From assembly GCF_001434395.1 (NCBI RefSeq), contig NZ_AZFS01000061.1, positions 226,769 through 263,133 of the forward strand: a stretch of DNA of 36,365 nt. The letters are read 5' to 3'. Origin of the DNA: Levilactobacillus hammesii DSM 16381. Its GTDB lineage: Bacteria > Bacillota > Bacilli > Lactobacillales > Lactobacillaceae. Under the pieces are notes generated by a model. That model saw only the letters and a list, made by a program, of their open reading frames with translations. It did no database searches and was not told the DNA's origin. Numbering within the stretch: position 1 is the first letter of the stretch; every line of letters starts with the position of its first letter. This document shows positions 1-7,789 of the stretch, in pieces. Both the position numbers and the translations under genes were made by a program.

Positions 1-2
1 CG

Positions 3-83
3 GAAGTTGCTAGCCACGCTACTACCGGCGACATCGCTGAAATGCCAGCGTTGAGTGCCTATGATTGGCAACATTCTACGTAG
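3..83 (+). CDS. 3' end of an unrecognised CDS cut by the window edge
   Basis: One frame is open from the first bases to TAG at 81-83 and encodes about 26 residues ending AYDWQHST, with no family I recognise. The frame one base over (74-154) continues with coding-like residues, FYVAVSESDLGNGQAAAL and so on, to TAA at 152-154. The native C-terminus may therefore lie at 154 and the reading frame may be shifted near 65-74. With so little sequence this could equally be a normal gene end followed by chance reading. No function is assigned. Confidence 0.35.
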   Translation, partial: EVASHATTGDIAEMPALSAYDWQHST

Positions 84-381
84 CCGTGAGTGAGTCAGAT
101 TTGGGTAACGGTCAGGCAGCGGCTTTAACCTCCGTTGTCTTGTCACAAGATTAAAAGCTGAAGTTGAAGCACAGTCTGCCAATTTTGGCTAGACCTACAG
201 TCTACTTGATTAACGATAACGCAACCTTAAGTTATTTTCCTTACCAAAGTCTAAGTTTATTCGAAGTTTGGCGCGTTCTTTACCGCAGCGCGCTTTATTT
301 AAGGTAAACTTTTATCCAAGTACAGAGAATGTTATCCTATTAGGGTCAGACATTTTGATTGTCATCAACGGAGGGGTTTTC
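84..381. other. intergenic stretch upstream of the yfhO-like gene
   Basis: I see no complete gene, no clear terminator and no convincing promoter here. The open frame of the downstream membrane protein runs upstream to 268, but residues encoded before 382 are not hydrophobic and have no ribosome site, so I treat 268-381 as untranslated leader. Confidence 0.4.
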
Positions 382-3102
382 ATGGAGCAACAGCACAACA
401 CCTTGGCGAAATTAAGGGTAAGTCGCTGGGTGTATTTGGGGGCATTTTTGATTCCGCTGGTCATCATGTGCGTGGTCTTCTGGCAACTGAAGGTCACGCC
501 CTTTGGCAAGCATAGTCTGTTAATCAGCGACACGGGGGCACAGTACATTCCGATCCTGGAATACCTGCGATCCACCGTTTTGCACGGACAGTTTCACCTG
601 TTTTCGTTCGCATTGGGGACGGGCAGCAGTATAGTGCCATTATTGACTTACTACGTCATCAGCCCGTTTAATTTTTTGATTTTTCTATTTCCAGCGGCGC
701 AGTTACCGACTGCGGTGGCCTGGATCGTCATCTTAAAAATCGGGACAATTGGCCTGACGATGGCTATTTTTCTACGTCATGCCTTTCTGCGGAGTGGCTG
801 GTCACTCCTGCTATTCTCGACGGCCTTTAGCCTGTGTGGCTTTGTGGCGATGTATTTTTACGACATCATGTGGCTCGACGCCCTGATCTGGCTGCCCATC
901 GTGGCCCTGGGGTTACACCGCATCGTCAGTTCGAATCACTTTGGCTTGTACACCGTGAGTCTCACCATCACCATCTTTTCCAACTATTACCTGGGCTACA
1001 TGACCTGCCTGTTCTCGGTCTTATACTTCATTTATCTGATTGTGGAACACCAACCGGTCCCCACCCCGTTCAAGGAAACTTGGCGGATGCATTGGCCGGC
1101 CATTCGGCAGTTTGTTTTCGGTTCACTGCTGGCGGGACTCATGTCGATGGTGGTATTGATTCCGACGGCGATGGGCATGATGTTAACGGGAAAGAGTAAC
1201 TTCTTTGTCGAAAATTATCTGCCGACACCGCTGTTCGGACCGGAAGTCCTCGCACAGTTCGGCGTTGGCACCGGTGATTTTCACAATCACCTGTACCACG
1301 CGCCCAGTCTGTTCATGGGAACGCTCATGTTCCTATTACTGATCGTCTACTTTGTATCGCCTAAGATCAAGGCGGTCGAGAAGACCCGAACCATGTGGTT
1401 ACTCATTGCCATGGGCCTGAGCCTATTCGTGACGGTTTTCAACACAATCTGGCACATGTTCCAGCAACCGGCCGGCTTTCCTTTCAGAAACGTCTACTTT
1501 TTCACCTTCTTGGCCTTAATTACGGCCTACCGCGCCTGGCAAACGCATCCCGATCAAACCATGAATGATCCCCAGAAGATCCTCGCTTTGCTGTGGGGAG
1601 CTGGGCTATTAACGATTGGTTTTACCTCGGCACAGTTTGTCCCGAAGTTGTGGGATCAATTCATGCCAAGTTACAACAACAGCTTGTACCTGCATAGTCA
1701 GCCCAATTTTCATCTACTCTGGTTGGCACTAGGTCTCCTGCTACTGAACACCATGCTGGTCTTCATCACAGAATGGCGACCGATCCGGATTAGCTTAATG
1801 ATTCTGATCATCTCCGGTGAGTTGGGTAGCAACCTTTACCTGGCCTCGCAAGGTATGGATTTTGGCTCAGAAACCAAATTCGAAAAGTATTTCAAACGTG
1901 ACTCATCCCTGTTAGACCGAATAAACGCGTCATCTACGAAGTCTAACCTCCACCGGGTCGATTACCTGCACTCGACCATCAGCAACGCTTACACGGGACC
2001 GTATAACCACTACAACGATCCCCTGATGTTGGACTACGCGGGCCTTAGCTCTTACTCCTCAACTCTGGACGAGCAGTCACGCGTCTTCCAGCACGATTTG
2101 GGCTATTTCAGTCAAAACGTCCGGCGGATTAGCGCGCAGGGCTACACGCACCTGACGGACACGCTGTTCAGTGTGAAGTACCGGTTAAATGCCGACAATC
2201 CACATCCCGTTACCAAGTTGAACTCCTACGCTGGTTTCGGTTTCGCCGTGCCGACTAAGCTCGCCGATGTGCAATTGCGCGATCAAACGGCCCTGTTCAA
2301 TCAACAGATGATTCTGGAGGCACTGGGGGCACAACCGGATACCTTGGTTCGCGCCACCACGATGGATATTTCGACCCACAAGGCCAGCGTAGCGGAAGCC
2401 AACCGTGCAGCAGCGAAGAATGACCGCAAGTCTGGTCACCGCTATGTCCAGACCTTCAAGTTGCGGGTGAACGCGACCGGTCTTCTACACGGTTACTCGC
2501 CTGCTGCCAACGTCATTTACTCGAGTCTCCTAGTTAATGGCAAGAAGGCCAAGCCACTTATTAACGCCGATGGCAGTCGCTACGTCTTCAAACTGGGCCA
2601 GCATCAAAAGGGCGAAGTCGTCACGGTGAGTTACGTGACCACCCGGCCTGAAGCGGGTTACAGCAACGAATTCGTTTCACTGGATCAGGCGAAATACGTG
2701 AAGTTGGCGAAGAGTCTGGCCCAGCAACGCTTTAAGCTCAGTCGCAAGAGCGGGGTCACCTGGCTTTCTGGTAACGTTCAGGGCTCCGCGCAACGGCGGC
2801 TCCTGTACGTCTCCATCCCGGACACACCGGGGTGGCACGCCACGGTCAACGGTAAACCCGTCAAGATTCGTTCGGCGATGCACGCTCAATCCATTATTCC
2901 CGTCGTTAAGAACTATCGCGGCATGATTGGCGTTCCGATTCACGTTGGCAAGAACCACGTCGTCTTAACCTACACGACACCGGGATTGAAGGTTGGCGCC
3001 CTGCTGAGCGCACTAGGTGCAGCGATCTTCGCCTTCCTGGTGATTGCGGGCGAATGGGTCCGGCCCTTGAAACGCCGGCGGCAACAAAAAATAAGCAAAT
3101 GA
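382..3102 (+). CDS. YfhO family multispanning membrane protein
   Basis: This is a 906-residue integral membrane protein of the bacterial YfhO family. Family members have a GT-C glycosyltransferase-like fold, and YfhO is implicated in moving sugars from lipid carriers onto lipoteichoic acid in Firmicutes. The N-terminal half shows about a dozen hydrophobic segments starting with YLGAFLIPLVIMCVVFW. A soluble extracellular-type region follows, and one last hydrophobic segment (VGALLSALGAAIFAFLVIAG) precedes a basic tail RPLKRRRQQK, the normal layout. I chose ATG 382 because GGAGGGG lies eight bases before it; the frame is open to 268 but without a ribosome site. The gene is monocistronic with a terminator 12 bases after the stop. 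The exact acceptor polymer is not visible from sequence. Confidence 0.85.
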   Translation: MEQQHNTLAKLRVSRWVYLGAFLIPLVIMCVVFWQLKVTPFGKHSLLISDTGAQYIPILEYLRSTVLHGQFHLFSFALGTGSSIVPLLTYYVISPFNFLIFLFPAAQLPTAVAWIVILKIGTIGLTMAIFLRHAFLRSGWSLLLFSTAFSLCGFVAMYFYDIMWLDALIWLPIVALGLHRIVSSNHFGLYTVSLTITIFSNYYLGYMTCLFSVLYFIYLIVEHQPVPTPFKETWRMHWPAIRQFVFGSLLAGLMSMVVLIPTAMGMMLTGKSNFFVENYLPTPLFGPEVLAQFGVGTGDFHNHLYHAPSLFMGTLMFLLLIVYFVSPKIKAVEKTRTMWLLIAMGLSLFVTVFNTIWHMFQQPAGFPFRNVYFFTFLALITAYRAWQTHPDQTMNDPQKILALLWGAGLLTIGFTSAQFVPKLWDQFMPSYNNSLYLHSQPNFHLLWLALGLLLLNTMLVFITEWRPIRISLMILIISGELGSNLYLASQGMDFGSETKFEKYFKRDSSLLDRINASSTKSNLHRVDYLHSTISNAYTGPYNHYNDPLMLDYAGLSSYSSTLDEQSRVFQHDLGYFSQNVRRISAQGYTHLTDTLFSVKYRLNADNPHPVTKLNSYAGFGFAVPTKLADVQLRDQTALFNQQMILEALGAQPDTLVRATTMDISTHKASVAEANRAAAKNDRKSGHRYVQTFKLRVNATGLLHGYSPAANVIYSSLLVNGKKAKPLINADGSRYVFKLGQHQKGEVVTVSYVTTRPEAGYSNEFVSLDQAKYVKLAKSLAQQRFKLSRKSGVTWLSGNVQGSAQRRLLYVSIPDTPGWHATVNGKPVKIRSAMHAQSIIPVVKNYRGMIGVPIHVGKNHVVLTYTTPGLKVGALLSALGAAIFAFLVIAGEWVRPLKRRRQQKISK

Positions 3103-3114
3103 TCCCTTAACTTG

Positions 3115-3152
3115 AGAAGGTTAGTCCCTGCGTGGGCTGACCTTCTTTTTTG
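3115..3152 (+). terminator. intrinsic terminator of the yfhO-like gene
   Basis: An AGAAGGT arm and an ACCTTCT arm enclose an imperfect inner helix, and a run of Ts follows directly. It sits 12 bases after the stop codon. Confidence 0.8.
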
Positions 3153-3300
3153 TCCCTCTATAAATACTAACGAATTTTTTTAGGATTCAGTCTCACTTTT
3201 TTAGACTGACTGCAAGTTCAAGACCGTCTAACCAGGATTCTAATCACTCATCGGTGGGCGCCTGAGTGGCGTTCCTCTGACCTTCGCTGATTACTAAAAA
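3153..3300. other. intergenic stretch, nothing recognised
   Basis: No gene, promoter or repeat is visible here. The sequence leads into the hairpin array that starts near 3301. Confidence 0.4.
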
Positions 3301-3303
3301 GGA

Positions 3304-3366
3304 TCGGGGGACAGCACAAAAATCAGCGGCTTAGAAGGCTAGTCCTTCTGAAACCGCTGATTTTAT
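3304..3366. repeat. hairpin element related to the downstream repeat array
   Basis: CGGGGGACAG at the left resembles the CGTGGGACAG start of the next two units. It is followed by a strong hairpin: AAAATCAGCGG (from 3318) pairs with CCGCTGATTTT (to 3364), and an inner TTAGAAGG helix pairs with CCTTCTGA. It has T or A runs on both sides, so it could also act as a bidirectional terminator. Assignment to the same family as the units at 3384-3729 is inference. Confidence 0.5.
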
Positions 3367-3383
3367 GCTTGCCATTATGGTGT

Positions 3384-3491
3384 CAAAACGTGGGACAGTA
3401 GGAATTTTGTGGCGCTTAACTCGAGAACAGAAATGATACTCCCTGTTCTCACATTAACGCTTGCAAATAACATCGCTAATCCTATATAGCC
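3384..3491. repeat. hairpin repeat, unit 1
   Basis: The unit begins AAAACGTGGGACAG and ends CTATATAGCC. In the middle GAGAACAG (3423-3430) pairs with CTGTTCTC (3443-3450), flanked by CGCTTAAC on the left and ATTAACGC on the right, which also pair. Boundaries are taken from the conserved ends shared with units 2 and 3. Confidence 0.6.
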
Positions 3492-3610
3492 GAAACGTGG
3501 GACAGAAGGCAGATCCCTGCGCTTAACCCCATTAAGAGAACAATCCAAGCCCGGGATTTTTCTCTTAATGACGTTAATGCTCAGGAATAGTCGCTCAATT
3601 TTATATAGCC
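3492..3610. repeat. hairpin repeat, unit 2
   Basis: The unit begins GAAACGTGGGACAG and ends TTATATAGCC, 119 bases. ATTAAGAGAA (3531-3540) pairs with TTCTCTTAAT (3560-3569), AATCC pairs with GGATT inside the loop, and GCTTAAC pairs with GTTAATG outside. The stem sequence differs from unit 3 but pairing is kept on both sides. Confidence 0.65.
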
Positions 3611-3729
3611 GAAACGTGCGCCAAGGGGCAGTCAGCTCCGCTTAACGCCATTAAGGTAATAATCCAAACCCGGGATTTTTACCTTAATAACGTTAATGCT
3701 CACTGACTAACCGCCCCTTGGCGCACTCT
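3611..3729. repeat. hairpin repeat, unit 3, with 14-bp closing stem
   Basis: The unit begins GAAACGTGCGCC. GTGCGCCAAGGGGC (3616-3629) is the exact reverse complement of 3713-3726. Nested inside are AGTCAG/CTGACT, TTAACG/CGTTAA, ATTAAGGTAA (3650-3659) with TTACCTTAAT (3679-3688), and AATCC/GGATT. The whole folds as one hairpin of about 110 bases. It lies eight bases beyond the stop of the antiporter gene on the minus strand and may protect or end that transcript, although there is no long U run. Confidence 0.7.
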
Positions 3730-3734
3730 TTTAC

Positions 3735-4931
3735 CTATTCCACCGGCCGCACCTTCGACCGATCGATCTCACCCCGGTGGGCCCGATTCATGGTGACCCG
3801 CAAGAGGAATGGTGCCAGCAACGTGGCCACAATAATTGCCGCCACAATCGCCGAGTAACGCACCGGCGACATTAACTTGGCAGTGTATCCAATCTGGGCG
3901 ATGATCAAGGCCATTTCGCCGCGGGAAACCATCCCGGCTCCCACCGCTGTGGCGCTATCTAACGAGAAGCCGGCCATTTTGGCCCCGGCCCCGGCACCAA
4001 TCAACTTGGTGAGCACCGCCACGATCGTCAGGACAACGATGAAGCCCAGCTGCTTACCCAGACCGTTAAAGTCCATATTCAACCCGATGCTGACAAAGAA
4101 TACCGGGATAAACAGGGCGTAGCCAATCGGCTCAATGTGCCGGTCGACCGTCGATTTGGCACTGGTTTGTGAGATGGCAATTCCGGCAAAGAACGCCCCC
4201 ACCACGTCACTCAGGCCCACCAATTCGGCCACGTAGGCCATCCCAAAACACAGTATGATGGCCATCAGCGTCTGGCCCATGGGAATCAGCAACCGGTCGC
4301 CGATCTTCGCCATGTACGGTGCCACCCACCGAACCACGAAGTAGATCGCCGCAAAGTAAACGATTTGTTCAAGCGTCGTCAGCAAGAGACCGCCAGACGC
4401 CGCGGCACTGTCGCCCACGGCCGTTCCGGTCGTCGAAACCAGGACGCTCAGGATCACCACCGCCAGAACGTCATCGACCACGGCGGCACCAAGAATCGTG
4501 GTCCCCTCCCGGCTATTTAGCGCGTTCATTTCCTTCAAGACTTCTACCGAGATTGAAACGGAGGTCGCCGCAAAGATGACACTGATAAAGAGACTCTCGA
4601 CCATTCCCAGGTTGTAGAGCATCCCCACCAGGTACGTCCCGATGACGGGAATCAGCACCCCCATCAGGGCCACCAGAACACTGGGTTTCAGGTAGCGTTT
4701 CAGTAGCTTTAAATCGCTCTCCAATCCGGCGATAAACATCAGGATGATCACGCCCAATTCGGCGTAGCTTTCGAGAACGTGCGTCAGACTGATCCAGCCC
4801 AACATGGCCGGGCCGATAATCACCCCGACTAGGAGTTGCCCAATCACGGCGGGAATCCCAATCCGTGTGCTGTAGTGTCCCACAATCGTTGTTGCTAATA
4901 GGATTAACGTTAAATTTCTTAATAATTCCAC
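3735..4931 (-). CDS. cation:proton antiporter, NapA/CPA2 type
   Basis: The product is a 398-residue polytopic membrane protein of the CPA2 sodium/proton antiporter family, exchanging Na+ (or K+) for H+ across the cytoplasmic membrane. About 12 hydrophobic segments are visible. The paired aspartates of the ion site are present in AAVVDDVLAVV (D153-D154), typical of electrogenic NapA-like proteins, and FIAGLESDL (66-73) and TSVSISVEVL match the conserved helices. Length fits the family, and there is no C-terminal RCK domain. The start is GTG at 4931 with AGGAGG seven bases upstream. It is a single gene with its own promoter and a structured leader. Ion preference cannot be read from sequence. 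Confidence 0.85.
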   Translation of the reverse strand: MELLRNLTLILLATTIVGHYSTRIGIPAVIGQLLVGVIIGPAMLGWISLTHVLESYAELGVIILMFIAGLESDLKLLKRYLKPSVLVALMGVLIPVIGTYLVGMLYNLGMVESLFISVIFAATSVSISVEVLKEMNALNSREGTTILGAAVVDDVLAVVILSVLVSTTGTAVGDSAAASGGLLLTTLEQIVYFAAIYFVVRWVAPYMAKIGDRLLIPMGQTLMAIILCFGMAYVAELVGLSDVVGAFFAGIAISQTSAKSTVDRHIEPIGYALFIPVFFVSIGLNMDFNGLGKQLGFIVVLTIVAVLTKLIGAGAGAKMAGFSLDSATAVGAGMVSRGEMALIIAQIGYTAKLMSPVRYSAIVAAIIVATLLAPFLLRVTMNRAHRGEIDRSKVRPVE

Positions 4932-5008
4932 GAGTAGCCTCCTTGATTTGACAAAAGTTATTTCCCCATTTTTAAAGGTTAATGTCCACGGTTCTTCCCC
5001 TGGGTAGT

Positions 5009-5076
5009 CAAAAAGCGACTGCCCGAAAACGGTTCCCCCAACCCAAGGGGAACACCATTCTTGAAAGCAGTCGCTT
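5009..5076 (-). terminator. intrinsic terminator-like hairpin inside the antiporter leader
   Basis: Read on the minus strand, AAGCGACTGC (5076-5067) pairs perfectly with GCAGTCGCTT (5022-5013), and five Us follow. An inner GTTCCCC/GGGGAAC helix (5053-5047 with 5037-5031) stacks inside. It lies between the promoter and the GTG start, about 80 bases before the coding region, so full-length mRNA needs read-through. This suggests attenuation or a riboswitch-like control; no ligand class is recognised. Confidence 0.6.
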
Positions 5077-5103
5077 CAACCATCTCTAATTTTATTAGTT
5101 TAT

Positions 5104-5132
5104 ATTATACAGAAAAGTTCCCGTCACCGCAA
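5104..5132 (-). promoter_or_regulatory. promoter of the antiporter gene
   Basis: On the minus strand TTGCGG (5132-5127) and TATAAT (5109-5104) are separated by exactly 17 bases. Transcription would start near 5098 and give a 5' leader of about 165 bases. Confidence 0.7.
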
Positions 5133-5233
5133 CTCACCCGCATTAGACCGGGTATTTCAGCCCCGCAACAAAATTATAGCTACCCGCCATCCCCGAATCG
5201 TGTTAAACTAATAACGATTGTGAGGTGACGCGT

Positions 5234-5437
5234 GTGAAGTGGTTAGAAGCTAACTTAGTCGTACTTTTTTGGGCCGTTATCTTCGGTGAAGTCATTGGTT
5301 ATATTGTTGGTGCCTTGAAGCAAGTAACTTACGATTATACTACAATTGGTGTTACTATGGCAGTGGTAGCTGTTATCGCCGTCAACGGGATTATGTTACT
5401 CGGACGGAGCGACGTCAAATCTTCTGAAGATAACTAA
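5234..5437 (+). CDS. small two-helix membrane protein, DUF2929/YjzD-like
   Basis: This 67-residue protein has two hydrophobic segments, LVVLFWAVIFGEVIGYIVGAL and IGVTMAVVAVIAVNGIMLL, and a charged tail. The FWAVIFGEVIGYIVGAL segment resembles the DUF2929 (YjzD) family of small Firmicute membrane proteins of unknown function. I chose GTG 5234 because GAGGTG (5222-5227) lies six bases before it; the earlier GTG at 5225 would overlap that ribosome site. It is divergent from the antiporter gene and ends at its own terminator. The family assignment is by eye and could be wrong; the two-helix topology is clear. Confidence 0.65.
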   Translation: MKWLEANLVVLFWAVIFGEVIGYIVGALKQVTYDYTTIGVTMAVVAVIAVNGIMLLGRSDVKSSEDN

Positions 5438-5468
5438 GCGTTCACAACGAGCATGACCGAAACAACCG

Positions 5469-5497
5469 ACCTTGGCGGATTTGCCAGGGTTTTTTTA
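5469..5497 (+). terminator. intrinsic terminator of the DUF2929-like gene
   Basis: CCTTGGC pairs with GCCAGGG (one wobble pair) and seven Ts follow. Confidence 0.8.
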
Positions 5498-5537
5498 ATG
5501 CGTACGGTAGCCTGATCCTTAAAACTGAAGCCCTAAT

Positions 5538-5584
5538 CAAAAACAGACATCGACGACCAATTCTTTCCGGCCGCTGATGTCTGT
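5538..5584 (-). terminator. intrinsic terminator of the MFS-relP unit
   Basis: ACAGACATC and GATGTCTGT are perfect inverted arms enclosing a further short helix. On the minus strand the second arm is followed by a U run. Confidence 0.75.
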
Positions 5585-5597
5585 CTTATTTTCTAGG

Positions 5598-6266
5598 TTA
5601 TAAACCCTGAGCGTCCTCCGCCCGAATCTGATTCTTAATCGCATTCATATCCTGATCCAACTGGTGAACCAGCTTGGCCTTTGCAATCAGCTCTTGGCGT
5701 AATTCTTCTTGGTGTTGAACGTTTTTCTTATAATTCAACTCGTGTTCCAGTGAGGCCCAGAAGTTCATGGCGATCGTCCTAATCTGGACTTCGACCTTGA
5801 CGGGTTCCACGCCCGCATCCAAATAGACGGGGACCGATAAGATCAGGTGCAGGCTTCGATAGCCGTTGGGTTTGGGATGCGTAATGTAATCCTTTCGCCG
5901 CAGAATCTGAATGTCCGGTTGCTTTTCCAGCCGGCTCTCCATGGCCAAGATGTCATCTTCAAACCGCACAATCACCCGGATACCCGCAATATCGTGCATT
6001 TCATCCGGCAACGTCTTGAGATCAAAGTTAAAGTGCTTGCGTTGCACCTTTTCCAAAATACTTTCTGGAGATTTAATCCGTGATTGCAGACTATCAACCA
6101 ACGTGTGCCCGTGGAGAATCTGATACTCCTGATCCAAATACTCAATTTTCGTCCGAACCACTTTGACGGCACTATTGTAATCCAACATCAACCGGCGAAA
6201 AGTATCGACCGTAGCCAGCGACGTGGGATCGTCGATAAATTGTGCGGGTAAATTCTCGTTAGCCAT
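5598..6266 (-). CDS. relP: small alarmone synthetase, RelP (YwaC/SAS2) type
   Basis: The protein (222 residues) is a single-domain RelA/SpoT-type (p)ppGpp synthetase that transfers pyrophosphate from ATP to GDP or GTP in the cytoplasm, without hydrolase or ACT domains. Synthetase motifs are intact: SRIKSPESI (62-70), HDIAGIRVIV (91-100), KPNGYRSLHLI (132-142) and EVQIRTIAMNFWASLEH (159-175). The YQILHGHT stretch and HPKPNGYRSLHLI match YwaC/RelP better than YjbM/RelQ, as I recall those sequences. The start ATG has AGGAAGGA upstream. The stop of the upstream MFS gene is only 15 bases away, so the two are probably cotranscribed, linking the alarmone to envelope or drug stress. Confidence 0.85.
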   Translation of the reverse strand: MANENLPAQFIDDPTSLATVDTFRRLMLDYNSAVKVVRTKIEYLDQEYQILHGHTLVDSLQSRIKSPESILEKVQRKHFNFDLKTLPDEMHDIAGIRVIVRFEDDILAMESRLEKQPDIQILRRKDYITHPKPNGYRSLHLILSVPVYLDAGVEPVKVEVQIRTIAMNFWASLEHELNYKKNVQHQEELRQELIAKAKLVHQLDQDMNAIKNQIRAEDAQGL

Positions 6267-6281
6267 AATAATCCTTCCTAG

Positions 6282-7502
6282 TTACGCGTTTTTTTGCCGA
6301 AACTGCCGAATTTCAGGAACGACCCACCATAACAGCAGAAAGTTCAGCAATAAGGTAATGGCGGTAAATGTAAATACACCATTATAGTTGAAGATATTTG
6401 CAACAAAGCCACCCAGCAGTGAGCCTAACATGCTGCCTAGTGCCTGGAATGACTGATTCCAGCTAAAGACGGTCCCGGTCAGCTCCTGGGGCGAATTCTT
6501 AGTTAACATCGTTTGGACCGCCGGGAACAACGCCCCGTCGGATACCCCAATCATAAACCGTAGAATTCCCAGAAGCCAGACGCTGGTGACGAATCCTTGT
6601 GGAAAATACATCAGGACGGCAAAGATGTAGCCAAAGACCAAGACCCGACTGGTCCCGCGCCGATCGCCATACTCACCCAATTTGGGGGCAGCCATCAGAG
6701 TCGAGACCCCGGGGAGAGCCGCGATAATCCCCGCCACCAACGTAATGGGACCCGTATTGCTCATCAACTGCTTGACGTACAAACTGATAATCGGCGTGAT
6801 CGAGTTGTTCCCCATTTGAATAATCATGGTCGAGACCAGCAGGACCAGAATCAGCTTGGGCCGTTTGACCCGCCGTAACCAACTGCCGGACTGCTCACGT
6901 TGGTCACGCGTGATCGGCGTGAAGTGTTCGTGAACCAGCGTGGCACTGAGGAAAAACACAATAATCAGAAAAATCCCAGTCAGGATGAAGGTCCACCGAA
7001 TCGAGAAGACTTCCGCCAAGATCCCACCCAAGACTGGTCCGATCAGGTTTCCGCTCACGTAGCCAGTCGTTAAGATGCCCAGCGCATTGCCACTCTTCTC
7101 GCGAGGCGTCTCCGCGGCAATCAGCGCGGTCGCATTGGGAATGTACCCCGCAAAGAACCCCTGCAGGAATCTTAGGGCGATGAGTTGCCATACATTACTA
7201 ACAAACCCCATGAGGCCGATCACAATCGCCATCCCAAATGACGATCGCAGCAGCATAATCTTGCGCCCCTTGGTATCCGCCAACTTTCCCCACAGCGGTG
7301 AGACCAGCGCAATCACAAAGAAGGTGACGGCATACGTCACCCCACTGTAGATGGTCAGTTGGCCCTTGGTAAACGTTCCTAAATCATCAACGTACAACGA
7401 CAAAAAGGGCATGACTTCGCTAAAACCCATTCCCGCAATAAAAGTTCCTAACCATAATACGGCTAAATTCCGTCGCCATTGTTCAGATTTTCGTGTGCCC
7501 AC
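6282..7502 (-). CDS. MFS multidrug efflux transporter (MdtG/PmrA-like)
   Basis: This protein of about 406 residues and 12 membrane segments belongs to the DHA1-type major facilitator superfamily and probably exports drugs by proton antiport. Motif A is present as GKLADTKGRK after helix 2, and the antiporter-type motif C as GYVSGNLIGPVLGG in helix 5. The frame is open to a GTG at 7535, but that start has no ribosome site; GTG 7502 has AGAGG ten bases before it and gives MGTRKSEQWRRN, so I prefer it. relP follows 15 bases downstream. The substrate cannot be read from sequence. Confidence 0.8.
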   Translation of the reverse strand: MGTRKSEQWRRNLAVLWLGTFIAGMGFSEVMPFLSLYVDDLGTFTKGQLTIYSGVTYAVTFFVIALVSPLWGKLADTKGRKIMLLRSSFGMAIVIGLMGFVSNVWQLIALRFLQGFFAGYIPNATALIAAETPREKSGNALGILTTGYVSGNLIGPVLGGILAEVFSIRWTFILTGIFLIIVFFLSATLVHEHFTPITRDQREQSGSWLRRVKRPKLILVLLVSTMIIQMGNNSITPIISLYVKQLMSNTGPITLVAGIIAALPGVSTLMAAPKLGEYGDRRGTSRVLVFGYIFAVLMYFPQGFVTSVWLLGILRFMIGVSDGALFPAVQTMLTKNSPQELTGTVFSWNQSFQALGSMLGSLLGGFVANIFNYNGVFTFTAITLLLNFLLLWWVVPEIRQFRQKNA

Positions 7503-7620
7503 GCCATCATCGCCTCTTAATCTCTCTAAAATCACATTAATTACTAGTGTAGCATAATTACCGGTATGAAGCCGATAACATGCCTCTCAAAAGTTTTTGT
7601 AAATTTTTTTAATAAAAGGG

Positions 7621-7649
7621 TTGGAATTTTGATGGTTTTGTTTCATAAT
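7621..7649 (+). promoter_or_regulatory. promoter of the alcohol dehydrogenase gene
   Basis: TTGGAA (7621-7626) and CATAAT (7644-7649) are spaced by 17 bases. Transcription would start near 7656 and give a leader of about 135 bases. Confidence 0.6.
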
Positions 7650-7660
7650 AGGGGACAAGC

Positions 7661-7678
7661 ATGTGACGTTGTTCACTT
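7661..7678 (+). promoter_or_regulatory. possible Rex-type operator
   Basis: ATGTGACGTTGTTCACTT has the TGTGA-N6-TCAC core of the Rex (NADH/NAD+ sensor) operator. It lies just after the predicted transcription start of the alcohol dehydrogenase gene, where a repressor would block elongation. Outer bases deviate from the consensus, so this is a candidate only. Confidence 0.35.
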
Positions 7679-7789
7679 ATACTTTTGTTGATGGTGCTAA
7701 ACACACCGCTCACTTGAATTTCTTTGTGGCTTCATTTGAGACGCAACACACACATGACGCAGATCACAAAATTTTTGGAGGTAATACAA

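Noticed and set aside
834-1199. 121-codon open frame inside the yfhO-like gene
   Set aside because: Shifted frame of a clear long gene, with no start context.
3384-3729. CRISPR-like array
   Set aside because: Repeat units are about 110-120 bases with internal pairing, not short repeats with unique spacers, and no cas gene is present.
5031-5076. Fluoride riboswitch in the antiporter leader, because of the string ATGGTGTTCCCC
   Set aside because: The closing GGCG/CGCC helix and the downstream conserved bases of the fluoride class are missing; the hairpin is a plain terminator-like structure.
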